This document shows positions 5,947 through 12,657 of a stretch of DNA of 14,264 bases, in pieces (position 1 is the stretch's first letter; every line of letters begins with the position of its first letter). Below the pieces are notes generated by a model. It was not told where the DNA came from. It did not search any database and saw only the letters and a list, made by a program, of their open reading frames with translations. The stretch comes from DASZGI01 sp035938995 (lineage in GTDB: Bacteria > Actinomycetota > Actinomycetes > Streptomycetales > Catenulisporaceae). Location: positions 1-14,264 of the forward strand of contig NZ_DASZGI010000140.1 of the NCBI RefSeq assembly GCF_035938995.1, read 5' to 3'. A program made the translations under genes and the position numbers.

Positions 5947-6486
5947 ATGTCTCGTATCGGACGGCTGCCCATCCCGGTTCCGGCCGGCGTGGAGGTCACC
6001 ATCGACGGGCGCGACGTGACGGTGAAGGGCCCCAAGGGCACCCTCTCGCACACGCTCGTCGAGCCCATCGGCATCGAGAAGGCCGAGGACGGCACCCTCC
6101 AGGTGACCCGCCCCAACGACGAGCGCGCCGCCAAGGAGCGCCACGGCCTGTCCCGCACCCTGGTCAACAACATGATCATCGGTGTCACCGCCGGCTACTC
6201 GAAGATCCTGGAGATCTCCGGAGTCGGCTACCGCGTGCAGGCCAAGGGCTCGGACCTGGAGTTCGCCCTCGGTTACTCGCACCCGATCACCGTCACCGCG
6301 CCGGAGGGCATCTCCTTCCGGGTGGAGGCCCCGACCCGCTTCGTGGTGTCGGGCATCGACAAGCAGAAGGTCGGCGAGGTCGCGGCGAACATCCGCAAGC
6401 TGCGCAAGCCCGACCCGTACAAGGCCAAGGGCGTGCGGTACCAAGGCGAAGTCATCCGCCGCAAGGTCGGAAAGGCTGGTAAGTAG
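5947..6486 (+). CDS. rplF: 50S ribosomal protein L6
   Basis: The product has 179 residues, the standard size. MSRIGRLPIPVPAGVEV opens the first of two similar domains. VTVKGPKGTLSH and RPNDERAAKERHGLSRTLVNNM follow, then the second domain with GVGYRVQAKG and the conserved C-terminal PDPYKAKGVRYQGEVIRRK. L6 binds the sarcin-ricin loop region near the factor-binding site. GGGAGG at 5933-5938 lies 8 bases before the ATG. It follows rpsH by 22 bases and precedes rplR by two. Confidence 0.98.
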   Translation: MSRIGRLPIPVPAGVEVTIDGRDVTVKGPKGTLSHTLVEPIGIEKAEDGTLQVTRPNDERAAKERHGLSRTLVNNMIIGVTAGYSKILEISGVGYRVQAKGSDLEFALGYSHPITVTAPEGISFRVEAPTRFVVSGIDKQKVGEVAANIRKLRKPDPYKAKGVRYQGEVIRRKVGKAGK

Positions 6487-6488
6487 CC

Positions 6489-6872
6489 ATGGGGTACGGC
6501 TTCAAGATCGCCAAGGGCGACGCGCGCAAGGCCGTCGCGGTCAAGCGGCGGCACATCCGCGTGCGCAAGCGGGTCAACGGCACCGAGGAGCGTCCGCGCC
6601 TGGTCGTCACCCGGTCCAACCGGCACATCGTCGCGCAGGTCGTCAACGACAGGCTCGGCCACACGCTGGTCTCCGCCTCCACCCTCGAGGCCTCGCTGCG
6701 CGCGGCCGAGGGCAAGAAGGTGGAGCTGTCCCGCGAGGTCGGCAAGCTGGTCGGCGAGCGGGCAAAGGCCGCCGGGATCACCAAGGTCGTGTTCGACCGC
6801 GGCGGCAACAAGTACCACGGCCGCGTCGCCGCCGTGGCGGAAGGCGCCCGCGAGGCGGGGCTGGAACTGTGA
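6489..6872 (+). CDS. rplR: 50S ribosomal protein L18
   Basis: The product has 127 residues. The basic N-terminal KAVAVKRRHIRVRKRVNGTEERPRL and the motif RSNRHIVAQVVND, followed by VVFDRGGNKYHGRVAAVAEGAREAGL at the C-terminus, identify L18, the principal 5S rRNA binder that joins L5 in the central protuberance. The ATG at 6489 follows the rplF stop by 2 bases; the ribosome site is weak, so coupling with rplF is likely. Its TGA shares a base with an ATG that opens a 13-codon ORF leading to rpsE. Confidence 0.98.
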   Translation: MGYGFKIAKGDARKAVAVKRRHIRVRKRVNGTEERPRLVVTRSNRHIVAQVVNDRLGHTLVSASTLEASLRAAEGKKVELSREVGKLVGERAKAAGITKVVFDRGGNKYHGRVAAVAEGAREAGLEL

Positions 6873-6913
6873 TGGCGACGAACTACCAGAACACTGAGAA
6901 GAGGGATTCCTGA
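6872..6913 (+). CDS. 13-codon bridging ORF between rplR and rpsE
   Basis: The ATG at 6872 overlaps the rplR stop as TGATG, and the frame reads MATNYQNTEKRDS before a TGA that again overlaps the rpsE ATG as TGATG. The ORF fills the inter-gene space exactly. No known peptide is recognised. Its likely role, if translated, is to carry ribosomes from rplR to rpsE (termination-reinitiation coupling), because GAGGG for rpsE (6901-6905) lies inside it. It could also be chance, or a remnant of an earlier longer rpsE 5' end. Confidence 0.45.
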   Translation: MATNYQNTEKRDS

Positions 6914-7539
6914 TGCCTCCCCAGCAGCGCCGCGGCGGCGGTGCGGGTGGCCGCGGCGGTGAGGGCGGCGAGCGTCGCGACCGTCGTGACCGCCGCAACC
7001 AGGACGCCGCCCCCGCAGCCGAGAAGACCGCTTACGTCGAGCGGGTCGTCACCATCAACCGCGTGGCCAAGGTCGTGAAGGGCGGACGCCGGTTCTCCTT
7101 CACCGCGCTGGTCGTCGTCGGCGACGGCGACGGCACGGTCGGCGTGGGCTACGGCAAGGCCAAGGAGGTGCCGGCCGCCATCGCCAAGGGCGTGGAGGAG
7201 GCCAAGAAGCACTTCTTCAAGGTGCCGCGGATCCAGGGGACCATTCCCCACCCGATCACCGGCGAGGACGCCGCGGGCGTCGTGCTGCTCAAGCCGGCCT
7301 CCCCGGGTACCGGCGTCATCGCCGGCGGCCCGGTGCGCGCGGTGCTCGAGTGCGCGGGCGTGCACGACGTGCTGTCCAAGTCGCTCGGCTCGGACAACCC
7401 GATCAACATCGTGCACGCCACGGTGGCCGCTCTCAAGGGCCTGGTTCGGCCCGAGGAGATCGCCGCCCGCCGCGGCCTGCCCCTCGAGGACGTCGCGCCG
7501 GCCGCGCTGCTGCGGGCCCGCGCGGGGACGGGGGCGTGA
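6913..7539 (+). CDS. rpsE: 30S ribosomal protein S5 with Arg/Gly-rich N-terminus
   Basis: The product has 208 residues. The S5 double-stranded-RNA-binding domain is clear (YVERVVTINRVAKVVKGGRR, 41-60; FSFTALVVVGDGDGTVGVGY, 61-80), as is the C-terminal domain (PASPGTGVIAGGPVRAVLEC, 128-147). S5 guards translational fidelity and lines the mRNA entry tunnel. The first 40 residues are a disordered extension rich in Arg and Gly, with QQRRGGGAGGRGGEGGERR and then RRDRRDRRNQD. Such extensions are usual in actinobacteria, but this one is notably RGG-like. GAGGG at 6901-6905 is 7 bases before the ATG. Confidence 0.98.
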   Translation: MPPQQRRGGGAGGRGGEGGERRDRRDRRNQDAAPAAEKTAYVERVVTINRVAKVVKGGRRFSFTALVVVGDGDGTVGVGYGKAKEVPAAIAKGVEEAKKHFFKVPRIQGTIPHPITGEDAAGVVLLKPASPGTGVIAGGPVRAVLECAGVHDVLSKSLGSDNPINIVHATVAALKGLVRPEEIAARRGLPLEDVAPAALLRARAGTGA

Positions 7540-7540
7540 C

Positions 7541-7723
7541 ATGGCGAAGCTGAAGGTGACCCAGATCCGCTCGAAGATCGGGACGAAGCAGAACCACCGC
7601 GCCACGCTGGACGCGCTGGGCCTCAAGCGGATCAACGACACGGTCCTCAAGGAGGATCGCCCGGAGATCCGCGGCATGGTCCACACCGTCCGCCACCTCG
7701 TGAAGGTTGAGGAGGTCGACTGA
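7541..7723 (+). CDS. rpmD: 50S ribosomal protein L30
   Basis: The product has 60 residues, the usual L30 length. KLKVTQIRSKIGTKQNHRAT and LGLKRINDTVLKEDRPEIRG are the family signature, in a small alpha/beta protein on the solvent side of the 50S subunit. The ATG at 7541 comes one base after the rpsE TGA, and the TGA at its own end overlaps the rplO ATG (TGATG). Only a G-rich run (about 7529-7534) serves as ribosome site, so coupling to rpsE is expected. Confidence 0.98.
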   Translation: MAKLKVTQIRSKIGTKQNHRATLDALGLKRINDTVLKEDRPEIRGMVHTVRHLVKVEEVD

Positions 7724-8226
7724 TGTCGGAGAACACTGCGGCGACGAAGAAGGCCGCCGCGCCGGCCGAGGGCGCCGCGCAGGAGCGTCCGCTCAAGGTC
7801 CACCACCTGCGTCCGGCCCCCGGCGCCAAGACCGCCAAGACCCGGGTCGGCCGCGGTGAGGGCTCGAAGGGCAAGACGGCGGGCCGCGGAACCAAGGGCA
7901 CGAAGGCGCGCTACCAGGTTCCGCAGCGCTTCGAGGGCGGGCAGATGCCGCTGCACATGCGGCTGCCCAAGCTCAAGGGCTTCAAGAACCCGTTCCGCGT
8001 CGAGTACCAGGTGGTCAACCTGGCCAAGCTCGCCGAGCTCTACCCCGAGGGCGGCGAAGTGACCAAGGCCGACCTGGTGGCCAAGGGCGCGGTGCGCAAG
8101 AACGAATTGGTCAAGGTGCTCGGCACCGGCGAGATCTCGGTCGCGCTCAACGTCAAGGTGGACGCCTACTCGGCCTCCGCCAAGGCGAAGATCGCCGCGG
8201 CCGGCGGTTCCACCGAAGAGCTGTAG
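7723..8226 (+). CDS. rplO: 50S ribosomal protein L15
   Basis: The product has 167 residues; bacterial L15s have about 145, and the surplus is an Ala-rich N-terminal extension (SENTAATKKAAAPAEGAAQE). The core shows LKVHHLRPAPGAK, the glycine-rich RVGRGEGSKGKTAGRGTKG and FEGGQMPLHMRLPKLKGFKN, all typical. L15 threads deep into 23S rRNA and is a late 50S assembly protein. It is the last gene before a strong terminator, which marks the end of the r-protein part of the spc operon. Confidence 0.98.
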   Translation: MSENTAATKKAAAPAEGAAQERPLKVHHLRPAPGAKTAKTRVGRGEGSKGKTAGRGTKGTKARYQVPQRFEGGQMPLHMRLPKLKGFKNPFRVEYQVVNLAKLAELYPEGGEVTKADLVAKGAVRKNELVKVLGTGEISVALNVKVDAYSASAKAKIAAAGGSTEEL

Positions 8227-8238
8227 AGTTCTGCTATG

Positions 8239-8267
8239 GGGCCCGCTTCCGAGCAGGAAGCGGGCCC
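8239..8267 (+). terminator. Transcription terminator after rplO
   Basis: GGGCCCGCTTCC (8239-8250) and GGAAGCGGGCCC (8256-8267) form a perfect 12-bp, GC-rich stem with loop GAGCA, starting 12 bases after the stop codon. TTCGCC follows, so there is only a token U run, as is common in high-GC genomes. It separates rplO from secY, which then needs the downstream promoter. Confidence 0.85.
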
Positions 8268-8539
8268 TTCGCCTGTCGGGCGGGCGCATTTGGCCGCGAC
8301 GGCCGGCCACAGACACGCAACCCGCGTGATCAAAACCACACCCATTCACCGCTGCCTAGTCCGGCTCCGGGTCGGGCGGAGGGCAGTTGCCGCCCGAGTA
8401 TCGCCTTGTCCTGTGAACTTTGCGTAAGATGGCGCGAGCCGAGGCGATCCCGGCGGTTCAGGCTTGCCCGGGACCATGACGAAACCACAGCTCCCGTAAG
8501 GCGACGCACGGCCCGACGGGACAGCGCGCAGGAGGAACA
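8268..8539 (+). promoter_or_regulatory. Non-coding upstream region of secY with candidate promoter and hairpin
   Basis: No gene is visible between the terminator and secY. TAAGAT at 8425-8430 is a good -10 match with TTTGCG just before it. TTGTCC at 8406-8411 resembles a -35 box but is only 13 bases away, so the promoter may rely on the -10. CGGGCGG (8373-8379) and CCGCCCG (8390-8396) form a 7-bp stem upstream of it. A start near 8437 would leave an untranslated leader of about 100 bases before secY. Confidence 0.45.
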
Positions 8540-9871
8540 GTGCTCACAGCATTCGCCCGGGCTTTCCGGACACCCGACCTGCGCAAGAAGCTGCTGTTCA
8601 CGCTGGCCATGATGGCTCTGTTCCGGCTGGGCGCGCACATTCCCGCCCCCGGCGTGAACGAGGCCGCGATCCGGCAGTGCATCGGCACCAACGGCACCAG
8701 CAGCGCGCTCGGCCTGATCAACCTGTTCTCCGGCAACGCGCTGCTCCAGCTGTCGATCTTCGCGCTCGGCATCATGCCGTACATCACCGCGTCGATCATC
8801 CTGCAGCTGCTGACCGTGGTGATCCCCCGGCTCGACGCCCTGAAGAAGGAGGGCCAGGCCGGGCAGGCGAAGATCACCCAGTACACCCGGTACCTGACCG
8901 TCGGCCTGGCGATCCTCCAGTCCACCGGCCTGATCGCGACCGCGAAGAACGCGCCGCAGTACCTGCTCGGCACCTCCTGCCAGACCTCGATCATCTACCC
9001 GCAGGTCGACCTCAAGGCCGAGGCGGTCCTGGTGCTGGTGATGGTCTCCGCCACCTCCGTCATCATGTGGCTGGGCGAGCTGATCACCGACCGCGGCATC
9101 GGCAACGGCATGTCGCTGCTGATCTTCACCTCGATCGCGTCCGGGTTCCCGAGCCAGCTGTGGGCGATCAAGCAGACCCAGAAGCTCGGCGGCGGCTGGG
9201 TGGCCTTCCTCGGCGTGATCGCGATGGGCATGGTGCTGGTCGGCTTCGTGGTGTTCATCGAACAGGGCCAGCGGCGCATCCCGGTCCAGTACGCGAAGCG
9301 GATGATCGGGCGGCGGATGTACGGCGGCTCCTCGACCTACATCCCGATCAAGGTCAACCAGTCCGGCGTCATCCCGGTCATCTTCGCCTCCTCGCTGCTG
9401 CAGCTGCCCGTCCTGGTCTCGCAGTTCGCCGACCCGAACCAAAAGCACCACTGGTCCAGCTGGATCCGGCAGAACCTGGGCCTCACCAACAACGGATACT
9501 CGTATTACTACTCGGTGGCCTACTTCCTGCTCATCCTCTTCTTCGCATTCTTCTATGTCGCGATCACGTTTAACCCGGACGAGGTTGCGGACAATATGAA
9601 GAAGTACGGTGGGTTCATCCCGGGCATCCGGGCGGGCAAGCCGACCGCCGAGTACCTGAACTACATCCTGACCCGGATCACCTGGCCCGGGGCCCTGTAT
9701 CTGGCCGTGATCGCGATCATCCCGATGATCGCGCTCGCCCAGTTCCACACGGGCGGGAAGTTCCCCTTCGGCGGTACCTCGATCCTGATCATCGTGGGCG
9801 TCGGCCTGGAGACGGTGAAGCAGATCGAGAGCCAGCTGCAGCAGCACAACTACGAAGGGTTCCTCCGGTAG
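8540..9871 (+). CDS. secY: Protein translocase subunit SecY
   Basis: The product has 443 residues with about ten hydrophobic segments, e.g. LLFTLAMMALFRLGAHIPAP (18-37), LSIFALGIMPYITASIILQL (71-90), MVLVGFVVFI (231-240) and the last pair around 384-420. The cytosolic loop with QGQRRIPVQYAKR (242-254) and the loop GGFIPGIRAGKPT (357-369) are the conserved SecA and ribosome contact sites. SecY forms the SecYEG pore for secreted and membrane proteins. The GTG start at 8540 is fixed by AGGAGG at 8530-8535. adk begins on the next base after the stop, so the two form an operon. Confidence 0.98.
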   Translation: MLTAFARAFRTPDLRKKLLFTLAMMALFRLGAHIPAPGVNEAAIRQCIGTNGTSSALGLINLFSGNALLQLSIFALGIMPYITASIILQLLTVVIPRLDALKKEGQAGQAKITQYTRYLTVGLAILQSTGLIATAKNAPQYLLGTSCQTSIIYPQVDLKAEAVLVLVMVSATSVIMWLGELITDRGIGNGMSLLIFTSIASGFPSQLWAIKQTQKLGGGWVAFLGVIAMGMVLVGFVVFIEQGQRRIPVQYAKRMIGRRMYGGSSTYIPIKVNQSGVIPVIFASSLLQLPVLVSQFADPNQKHHWSSWIRQNLGLTNNGYSYYYSVAYFLLILFFAFFYVAITFNPDEVADNMKKYGGFIPGIRAGKPTAEYLNYILTRITWPGALYLAVIAIIPMIALAQFHTGGKFPFGGTSILIIVGVGLETVKQIESQLQQHNYEGFLR

Positions 9872-10522
9872 ATGCGTATCGTGCTTGTCGGCCCGCCCGG
9901 CGCGGGCAAGGGAACCCAGGCCAAGATCGTCGCCGACCGGTTGAAGATCCCGGCGATCTCCACCGGGGACATCTTCCGCGCCAACGTGGGGGCAGGCACA
10001 CCGCTGGGCCTGGAGGCCAGGTCGTACATGGACTCCGGCCGGCTGGTCCCGGACTCGGTGACCATCGCCATGGTGCGCGACCGGCTCTCCCAGCCCGACG
10101 TCGCGAACGGCTTCCTGCTCGACGGCTTCCCGCGCAACGTCCCACAGGCCGAGGAGCTCGAGGCGATCCTGGCCGGCATGGACACCAAGCTCGACGTGGT
10201 GCTCGAACTCGTGGTCGACAACAACGAGGTCGTCAAGCGGATCGCCGGGCGCCGGCTGTGCCGCAACGACAGCACGCACATCTTCCACGTGGACTTCAAC
10301 CAGCCGAGCGTGGCGGGGGTCTGTGACATCTGCGGCGGCGAGCTGTACCAGCGCGACGACGACAAGGAGGAGACCGTCCGCGAGCGGCTGGCGGTCTACG
10401 AGCGCGAGACGGCGCCCATAGTGGGCTTCTACGGGGAGCGCGGGCTGCTGACCACCATCGAGGCCACCGGGGCCCTGGACGACGTCACCGCGCGCATTCT
10501 GACGGCACTGGAAGACGTCTAG
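9872..10522 (+). CDS. adk: Adenylate kinase, long form with Cys3-Asp LID
   Basis: The product has 216 residues. The enzyme converts ATP and AMP into two ADP in the cytoplasm. The P-loop GPPGAGKGT is at 7-15, the AMP-binding region includes STGDIFR (30-36), and LLDGFPRNVPQAEEL (82-96) carries the conserved DGFPR. The LID (about 125-165) resembles the zinc-binding LID of Firmicutes enzymes, with Cys130, Cys151 and Cys154, but the second cysteine is Asp133. Mycobacterial enzymes lack this long LID. The start ATG touches the secY stop; no strong ribosome site is present besides sequence inside secY (GAAGGG, 9854-9859), so coupling is expected. Confidence 0.98.
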   Translation: MRIVLVGPPGAGKGTQAKIVADRLKIPAISTGDIFRANVGAGTPLGLEARSYMDSGRLVPDSVTIAMVRDRLSQPDVANGFLLDGFPRNVPQAEELEAILAGMDTKLDVVLELVVDNNEVVKRIAGRRLCRNDSTHIFHVDFNQPSVAGVCDICGGELYQRDDDKEETVRERLAVYERETAPIVGFYGERGLLTTIEATGALDDVTARILTALEDV

Positions 10523-10566
10523 CGCCCGACGGCTCGCTCGACGCACGGTCGCATGCTCCGCCATGC

Positions 10567-10571
10567 GGGAG
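10567..10571 (+). promoter_or_regulatory. Ribosome binding site that decides the map start
   Basis: GGGAG (10567-10571, continuing GAGAA) lies 9 bases before the ATG at 10581. The in-frame ATG at 10563 has no purine-rich sequence upstream, and family homology starts at the later ATG. The site therefore favours 10581. Confidence 0.6.
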
Positions 10572-10580
10572 AATGTCCGC

Positions 10581-11396
10581 ATGGCAGAGCTGAAGAACGA
10601 GGAGCAGTTCGCGCTGATGCGCGAGGCGGGCCTGATCGTCGCCCGGACCCTGGAGCTGCTGCGCGGCGAGGTCAAGGAAGGCGTCACCACGGCGCGGCTG
10701 GACGCGCTCGCCGAGGACTCGATCCGGTCGCAGGGCGCCGTCCCCTCGTTCAAGGGCTACGGCGGCGGCCACGGCGCCCCGGCCTTCCCCGCGGTGATCT
10801 GCGCCTCGGTCAACAACGAGATCGTGCACGGCATCCCGGGCGACTACGCGCTGCGCGACGGCGACATCGTCTCGATCGACTGCGGCGCGATCTACCAGGG
10901 CTGGCACGGCGACTCGGCGATCACGGTGGCCTGCGGCGAGATCGATCCGGCGGTGGCCGAGCTGATGCGGGTCACCGAGGAGTCGATGTGGCAGGGCATC
11001 GCCGCGATCAAGGCCGGCGAGCGGCTCAACAACATCGGCCGCGCGATCCAGTCCTACGTGCGCACCCAGGGGATGTACGGCATCGTCGAGGGCTACGGCG
11101 GGCACGGCATCGGCTCGCAAATGCACATGGACCCGATGATCTACAACCACCGCACTCTCGACCGCGGACCGAAGATGCAGGTCGGGATGGCCTTGGCGAT
11201 CGAGCCGATGCTCATGCTCGGGCACAAGCAGACCGCGGAACTGGACGACGGCTGGACGGTCGTCACCCGCGACGGCTCTAGCTCCGCGCACTTCGAGCAC
11301 ACGGTCGCCCTTACCGAGCAGGGCCTGTGGGTCACGACGGCGTTCGACGGCGGGAAGGCGGAACTCGGCCGTCTCGGCGTTCCGGTTCACCCGTAA
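10581..11396 (+). CDS. map: Methionine aminopeptidase, type I
   Basis: The product has 271 residues. It removes the initiator methionine from nascent proteins. The pita-bread fold is intact with all five metal ligands: Asp100 (SIDCGA), Asp111 (WHGDSA), His175 (GGHGIG), Glu208 (AIEPM) and Glu239 (FEHTVAL). The catalytic His83 lies in NNEIVHGIP. The N-terminus MAELKNEEQFALMREAGL matches type Ia enzymes without the zinc-finger extension. It follows adk by 58 bases and is followed by hairpin element copy B, which may end the secY-adk-map transcript. Confidence 0.97.
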   Translation: MAELKNEEQFALMREAGLIVARTLELLRGEVKEGVTTARLDALAEDSIRSQGAVPSFKGYGGGHGAPAFPAVICASVNNEIVHGIPGDYALRDGDIVSIDCGAIYQGWHGDSAITVACGEIDPAVAELMRVTEESMWQGIAAIKAGERLNNIGRAIQSYVRTQGMYGIVEGYGGHGIGSQMHMDPMIYNHRTLDRGPKMQVGMALAIEPMLMLGHKQTAELDDGWTVVTRDGSSSAHFEHTVALTEQGLWVTTAFDGGKAELGRLGVPVHP

Positions 11397-11413
11397 GCAG
11401 ATTCGCGCGCTTC

Positions 11414-11509
11414 GGAGCCGGCCGGGGCGGCGGCGAAAGATCGGGCCGCGGGGAGCGCATTTCTCCCCGCGGCCCGATCTACAGCCGCCATCAAGCCCCG
11501 GTTGGCTCC
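11414..11509. repeat. Dispersed hairpin element, copy B
   Basis: This 96-base imperfect palindrome begins 18 bases after map. The outermost arms are GGAGCC (11414-11419) and GGCTCC (11504-11509), then GGGGC with GCCCC and GGCGGC with GCCGCC. The central arms AGATCGGGCCGCGGGGAG (11438-11455) and its exact complement (11463-11480) form a perfect 18-bp stem with loop CGCATTT. The flanks agree with copy A at 3513-3590, 22 of 22 on the left and 23 of 24 on the right, and the orientation is the same. It carries no gene. It probably ends or insulates the map transcript, but its repeated nature suggests a mobile or selected repetitive element. Confidence 0.8.
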
Positions 11510-11571
11510 GGGGCGCCAATGAGACACCTCACCCATGACAATGGTCATAAGCAGCCCGTGACAGGCGCCTC

Positions 11572-11601
11572 GTGACGACGTCCACAACGCCGAGGTACAC
11601 T
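11572..11601 (+). promoter_or_regulatory. Promoter of the DUF1707 gene, predicted leaderless
   Basis: GTGACG (11572-11577) as -35 and TACACT (11596-11601) as -10 are separated by 18 bases. The ATG at 11608 comes 6 bases after the -10, which is where transcription would begin. The mRNA would therefore start at or next to the initiation codon, a common arrangement in actinobacteria. Confidence 0.6.
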
Positions 11602-11607
11602 CGCGAT

Positions 11608-12228
11608 ATGTCGCAAGGTGGGGTAGGGGACCCGAGCGTCCGCGCTTCGGACGCCGACCGCGAACGGATCGTGGAGCAGCTCAGGCAGCACACGGCCGAC
11701 GGCCGGCTGGCGATGGACGAATTCGAGCAGCGCATGTCCGCCGCGTACGCGGCGAAGACCTACGGGGAACTGGCCGAGCTGACCCGGGACCTTCCGGTGG
11801 ACCTCGGCGCACGGGGCAAGACGCAGCAGGGCGCCGCGGCGTGGGGTTCGCCGCAGGACGCGGTGCCGCCGACGGGCAGCTGGACCACGTACGGCCAGAC
11901 CAAGCAGAACACTCCGGCCGGAGACATCGCCGCCGCCGTGATCGGCGCCGCGATGGAGTGGAAGCTGCAGAAACACGCGATGCGTGAGCAGGTCCGCGCC
12001 CAGATGCGGGAGCAGCGGCGCGCCGTCCGGCTCGCCAAGCGCCAGGCGCAGGGCCCGGCCGGCGCGTTCGCCGCCTGGGCCGGGCTCTCGATCCTGCTCA
12101 CCGGCATCTGGTTCATAACCGGGCTGCTCGGTGGCGGCTGGTCGGACTTCTGGCCGGCCTGGCCGATCGGGATCCTCGGCTTCCTTATGCTCGGCCGGGT
12201 CGTCTCCGGTCTCGGCCAGCGGCGCTGA
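11608..12228 (+). CDS. DUF1707 protein with C-terminal 2TM-type membrane segment
   Basis: The product has 206 residues. The N-terminal DUF1707 domain (about 10-63) has VRASDADRERIVEQLRQHTA, then GRLAMDEFEQRMSAAYAAKT and YGELAELTRDLP. A Gly/Thr/Gln-rich linker follows, then a basic helix (about 115-148, REQVRAQMREQRRAVRLAKR) and two hydrophobic segments (about 153-176 and 181-199) with FWPAWPIG, the hallmark of 2TM domains. DUF1707 is found almost only in actinobacteria, and its function is unknown; DNA or envelope-associated roles have been guessed. The start at 11608 is chosen from the promoter and the usual domain start; an in-frame GTG at 11572 lies in the -35 box. It splits map from infA and has its own promoter. 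Confidence 0.85.
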   Translation: MSQGGVGDPSVRASDADRERIVEQLRQHTADGRLAMDEFEQRMSAAYAAKTYGELAELTRDLPVDLGARGKTQQGAAAWGSPQDAVPPTGSWTTYGQTKQNTPAGDIAAAVIGAAMEWKLQKHAMREQVRAQMREQRRAVRLAKRQAQGPAGAFAAWAGLSILLTGIWFITGLLGGGWSDFWPAWPIGILGFLMLGRVVSGLGQRR

Positions 12229-12252
12229 GCCGCGGTCTGCTCAACAGGCCGA

Positions 12253-12283
12253 TTGGTAATTTTCGCAGCCCACGACGTAAACT
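12253..12283 (+). promoter_or_regulatory. Candidate promoter of infA
   Basis: TTGGTA (12253-12258) and TAAACT (12278-12283) resemble -35 and -10 boxes, with a rather long spacer of 19 bases. A start near 12290 would give a 50-base leader before infA. The position fits the expected promoter for the infA-rpmJ-alpha segment. Confidence 0.5.
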
Positions 12284-12340
12284 GACTCGTCGGTCCTGCG
12301 ACCGCCGCGTCACGCCGTCTATCGAATGAAGTGCGAGGAC

Positions 12341-12562
12341 ATGCCCAAGAAAGAAGGGGCCATCGAGATCGAGGGCACCGTCGTCGAGTCTCTGCCCAAC
12401 GCGATGTTCCGGGTCGAGCTGCAGAACGGGCACAAGGTTCTCGCGCACATCAGCGGGAAGATGCGGATGCACTACATCCGGATCCTCCCGGACGACCGGG
12501 TCGTCGTCGAGCTCAGCCCGTACGACCTGACCCGCGGCCGGATCGTGTACCGGTACAAGTAA
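12341..12562 (+). CDS. infA: Translation initiation factor IF-1
   Basis: The product has 73 residues, the usual actinobacterial length. It is a single OB fold, with IEIEGTVVESLPNAMFRVEL (8-27), GHKVLAHISGKMRMHYIRIL and DDRVVVELSPYDLTRGRIVY. IF-1 occupies the 30S A site and helps IF-2 and IF-3 select the initiator tRNA. The frame extends to an ATG at 12326, but that start lacks a ribosome site, whereas homology and GAGGAC just upstream point to 12341. The gene is separated from rpmJ by 95 bases with a hairpin. Confidence 0.97.
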   Translation: MPKKEGAIEIEGTVVESLPNAMFRVELQNGHKVLAHISGKMRMHYIRILPDDRVVVELSPYDLTRGRIVYRYK

Positions 12563-12613
12563 GACCGGCTCCACCCAGCAGTACAGCAACAATCCAATAT
12601 TCGCGATCCAGCG

Positions 12614-12633
12614 CCGCCCGTTCATCCGGGCGG
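12614..12633 (+). promoter_or_regulatory. Hairpin between infA and rpmJ
   Basis: CCGCCCG (12614-12620) and CGGGCGG (12627-12633) form a 7-bp stem with loop TTCATC. There is no U run after it, and it ends 9 bases before AAAGGGA, the rpmJ ribosome site. It may be a weak attenuator or an mRNA-stability stem. Confidence 0.4.
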
Positions 12634-12657
12634 TGCCGCTCGAAAGGGACCTCCATC

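Noticed and set aside
6883..8349. A 488-codon minus-strand open frame opposite rpsE, rpmD and rplO
   Set aside because: It mirrors three conserved genes, crosses the rplO terminator, and has low-complexity Arg/Ala/Leu composition typical of GC-rich antisense frames.
10563..10580. An earlier ATG for map at 10563
   Set aside because: It has no ribosome site, while the ATG at 10581 has GGGAG upstream and matches the family start.
8330..10753. An 807-codon open frame on the minus strand opposite secY and adk
   Set aside because: It is antisense to two unmistakable conserved genes. Long open frames on the opposite strand are expected when codons end in G or C. Its product has no recognisable domain.
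12326..12340. An earlier ATG for infA
   Set aside because: It would add MKCED to a protein of otherwise exact family length, and no ribosome site precedes it.
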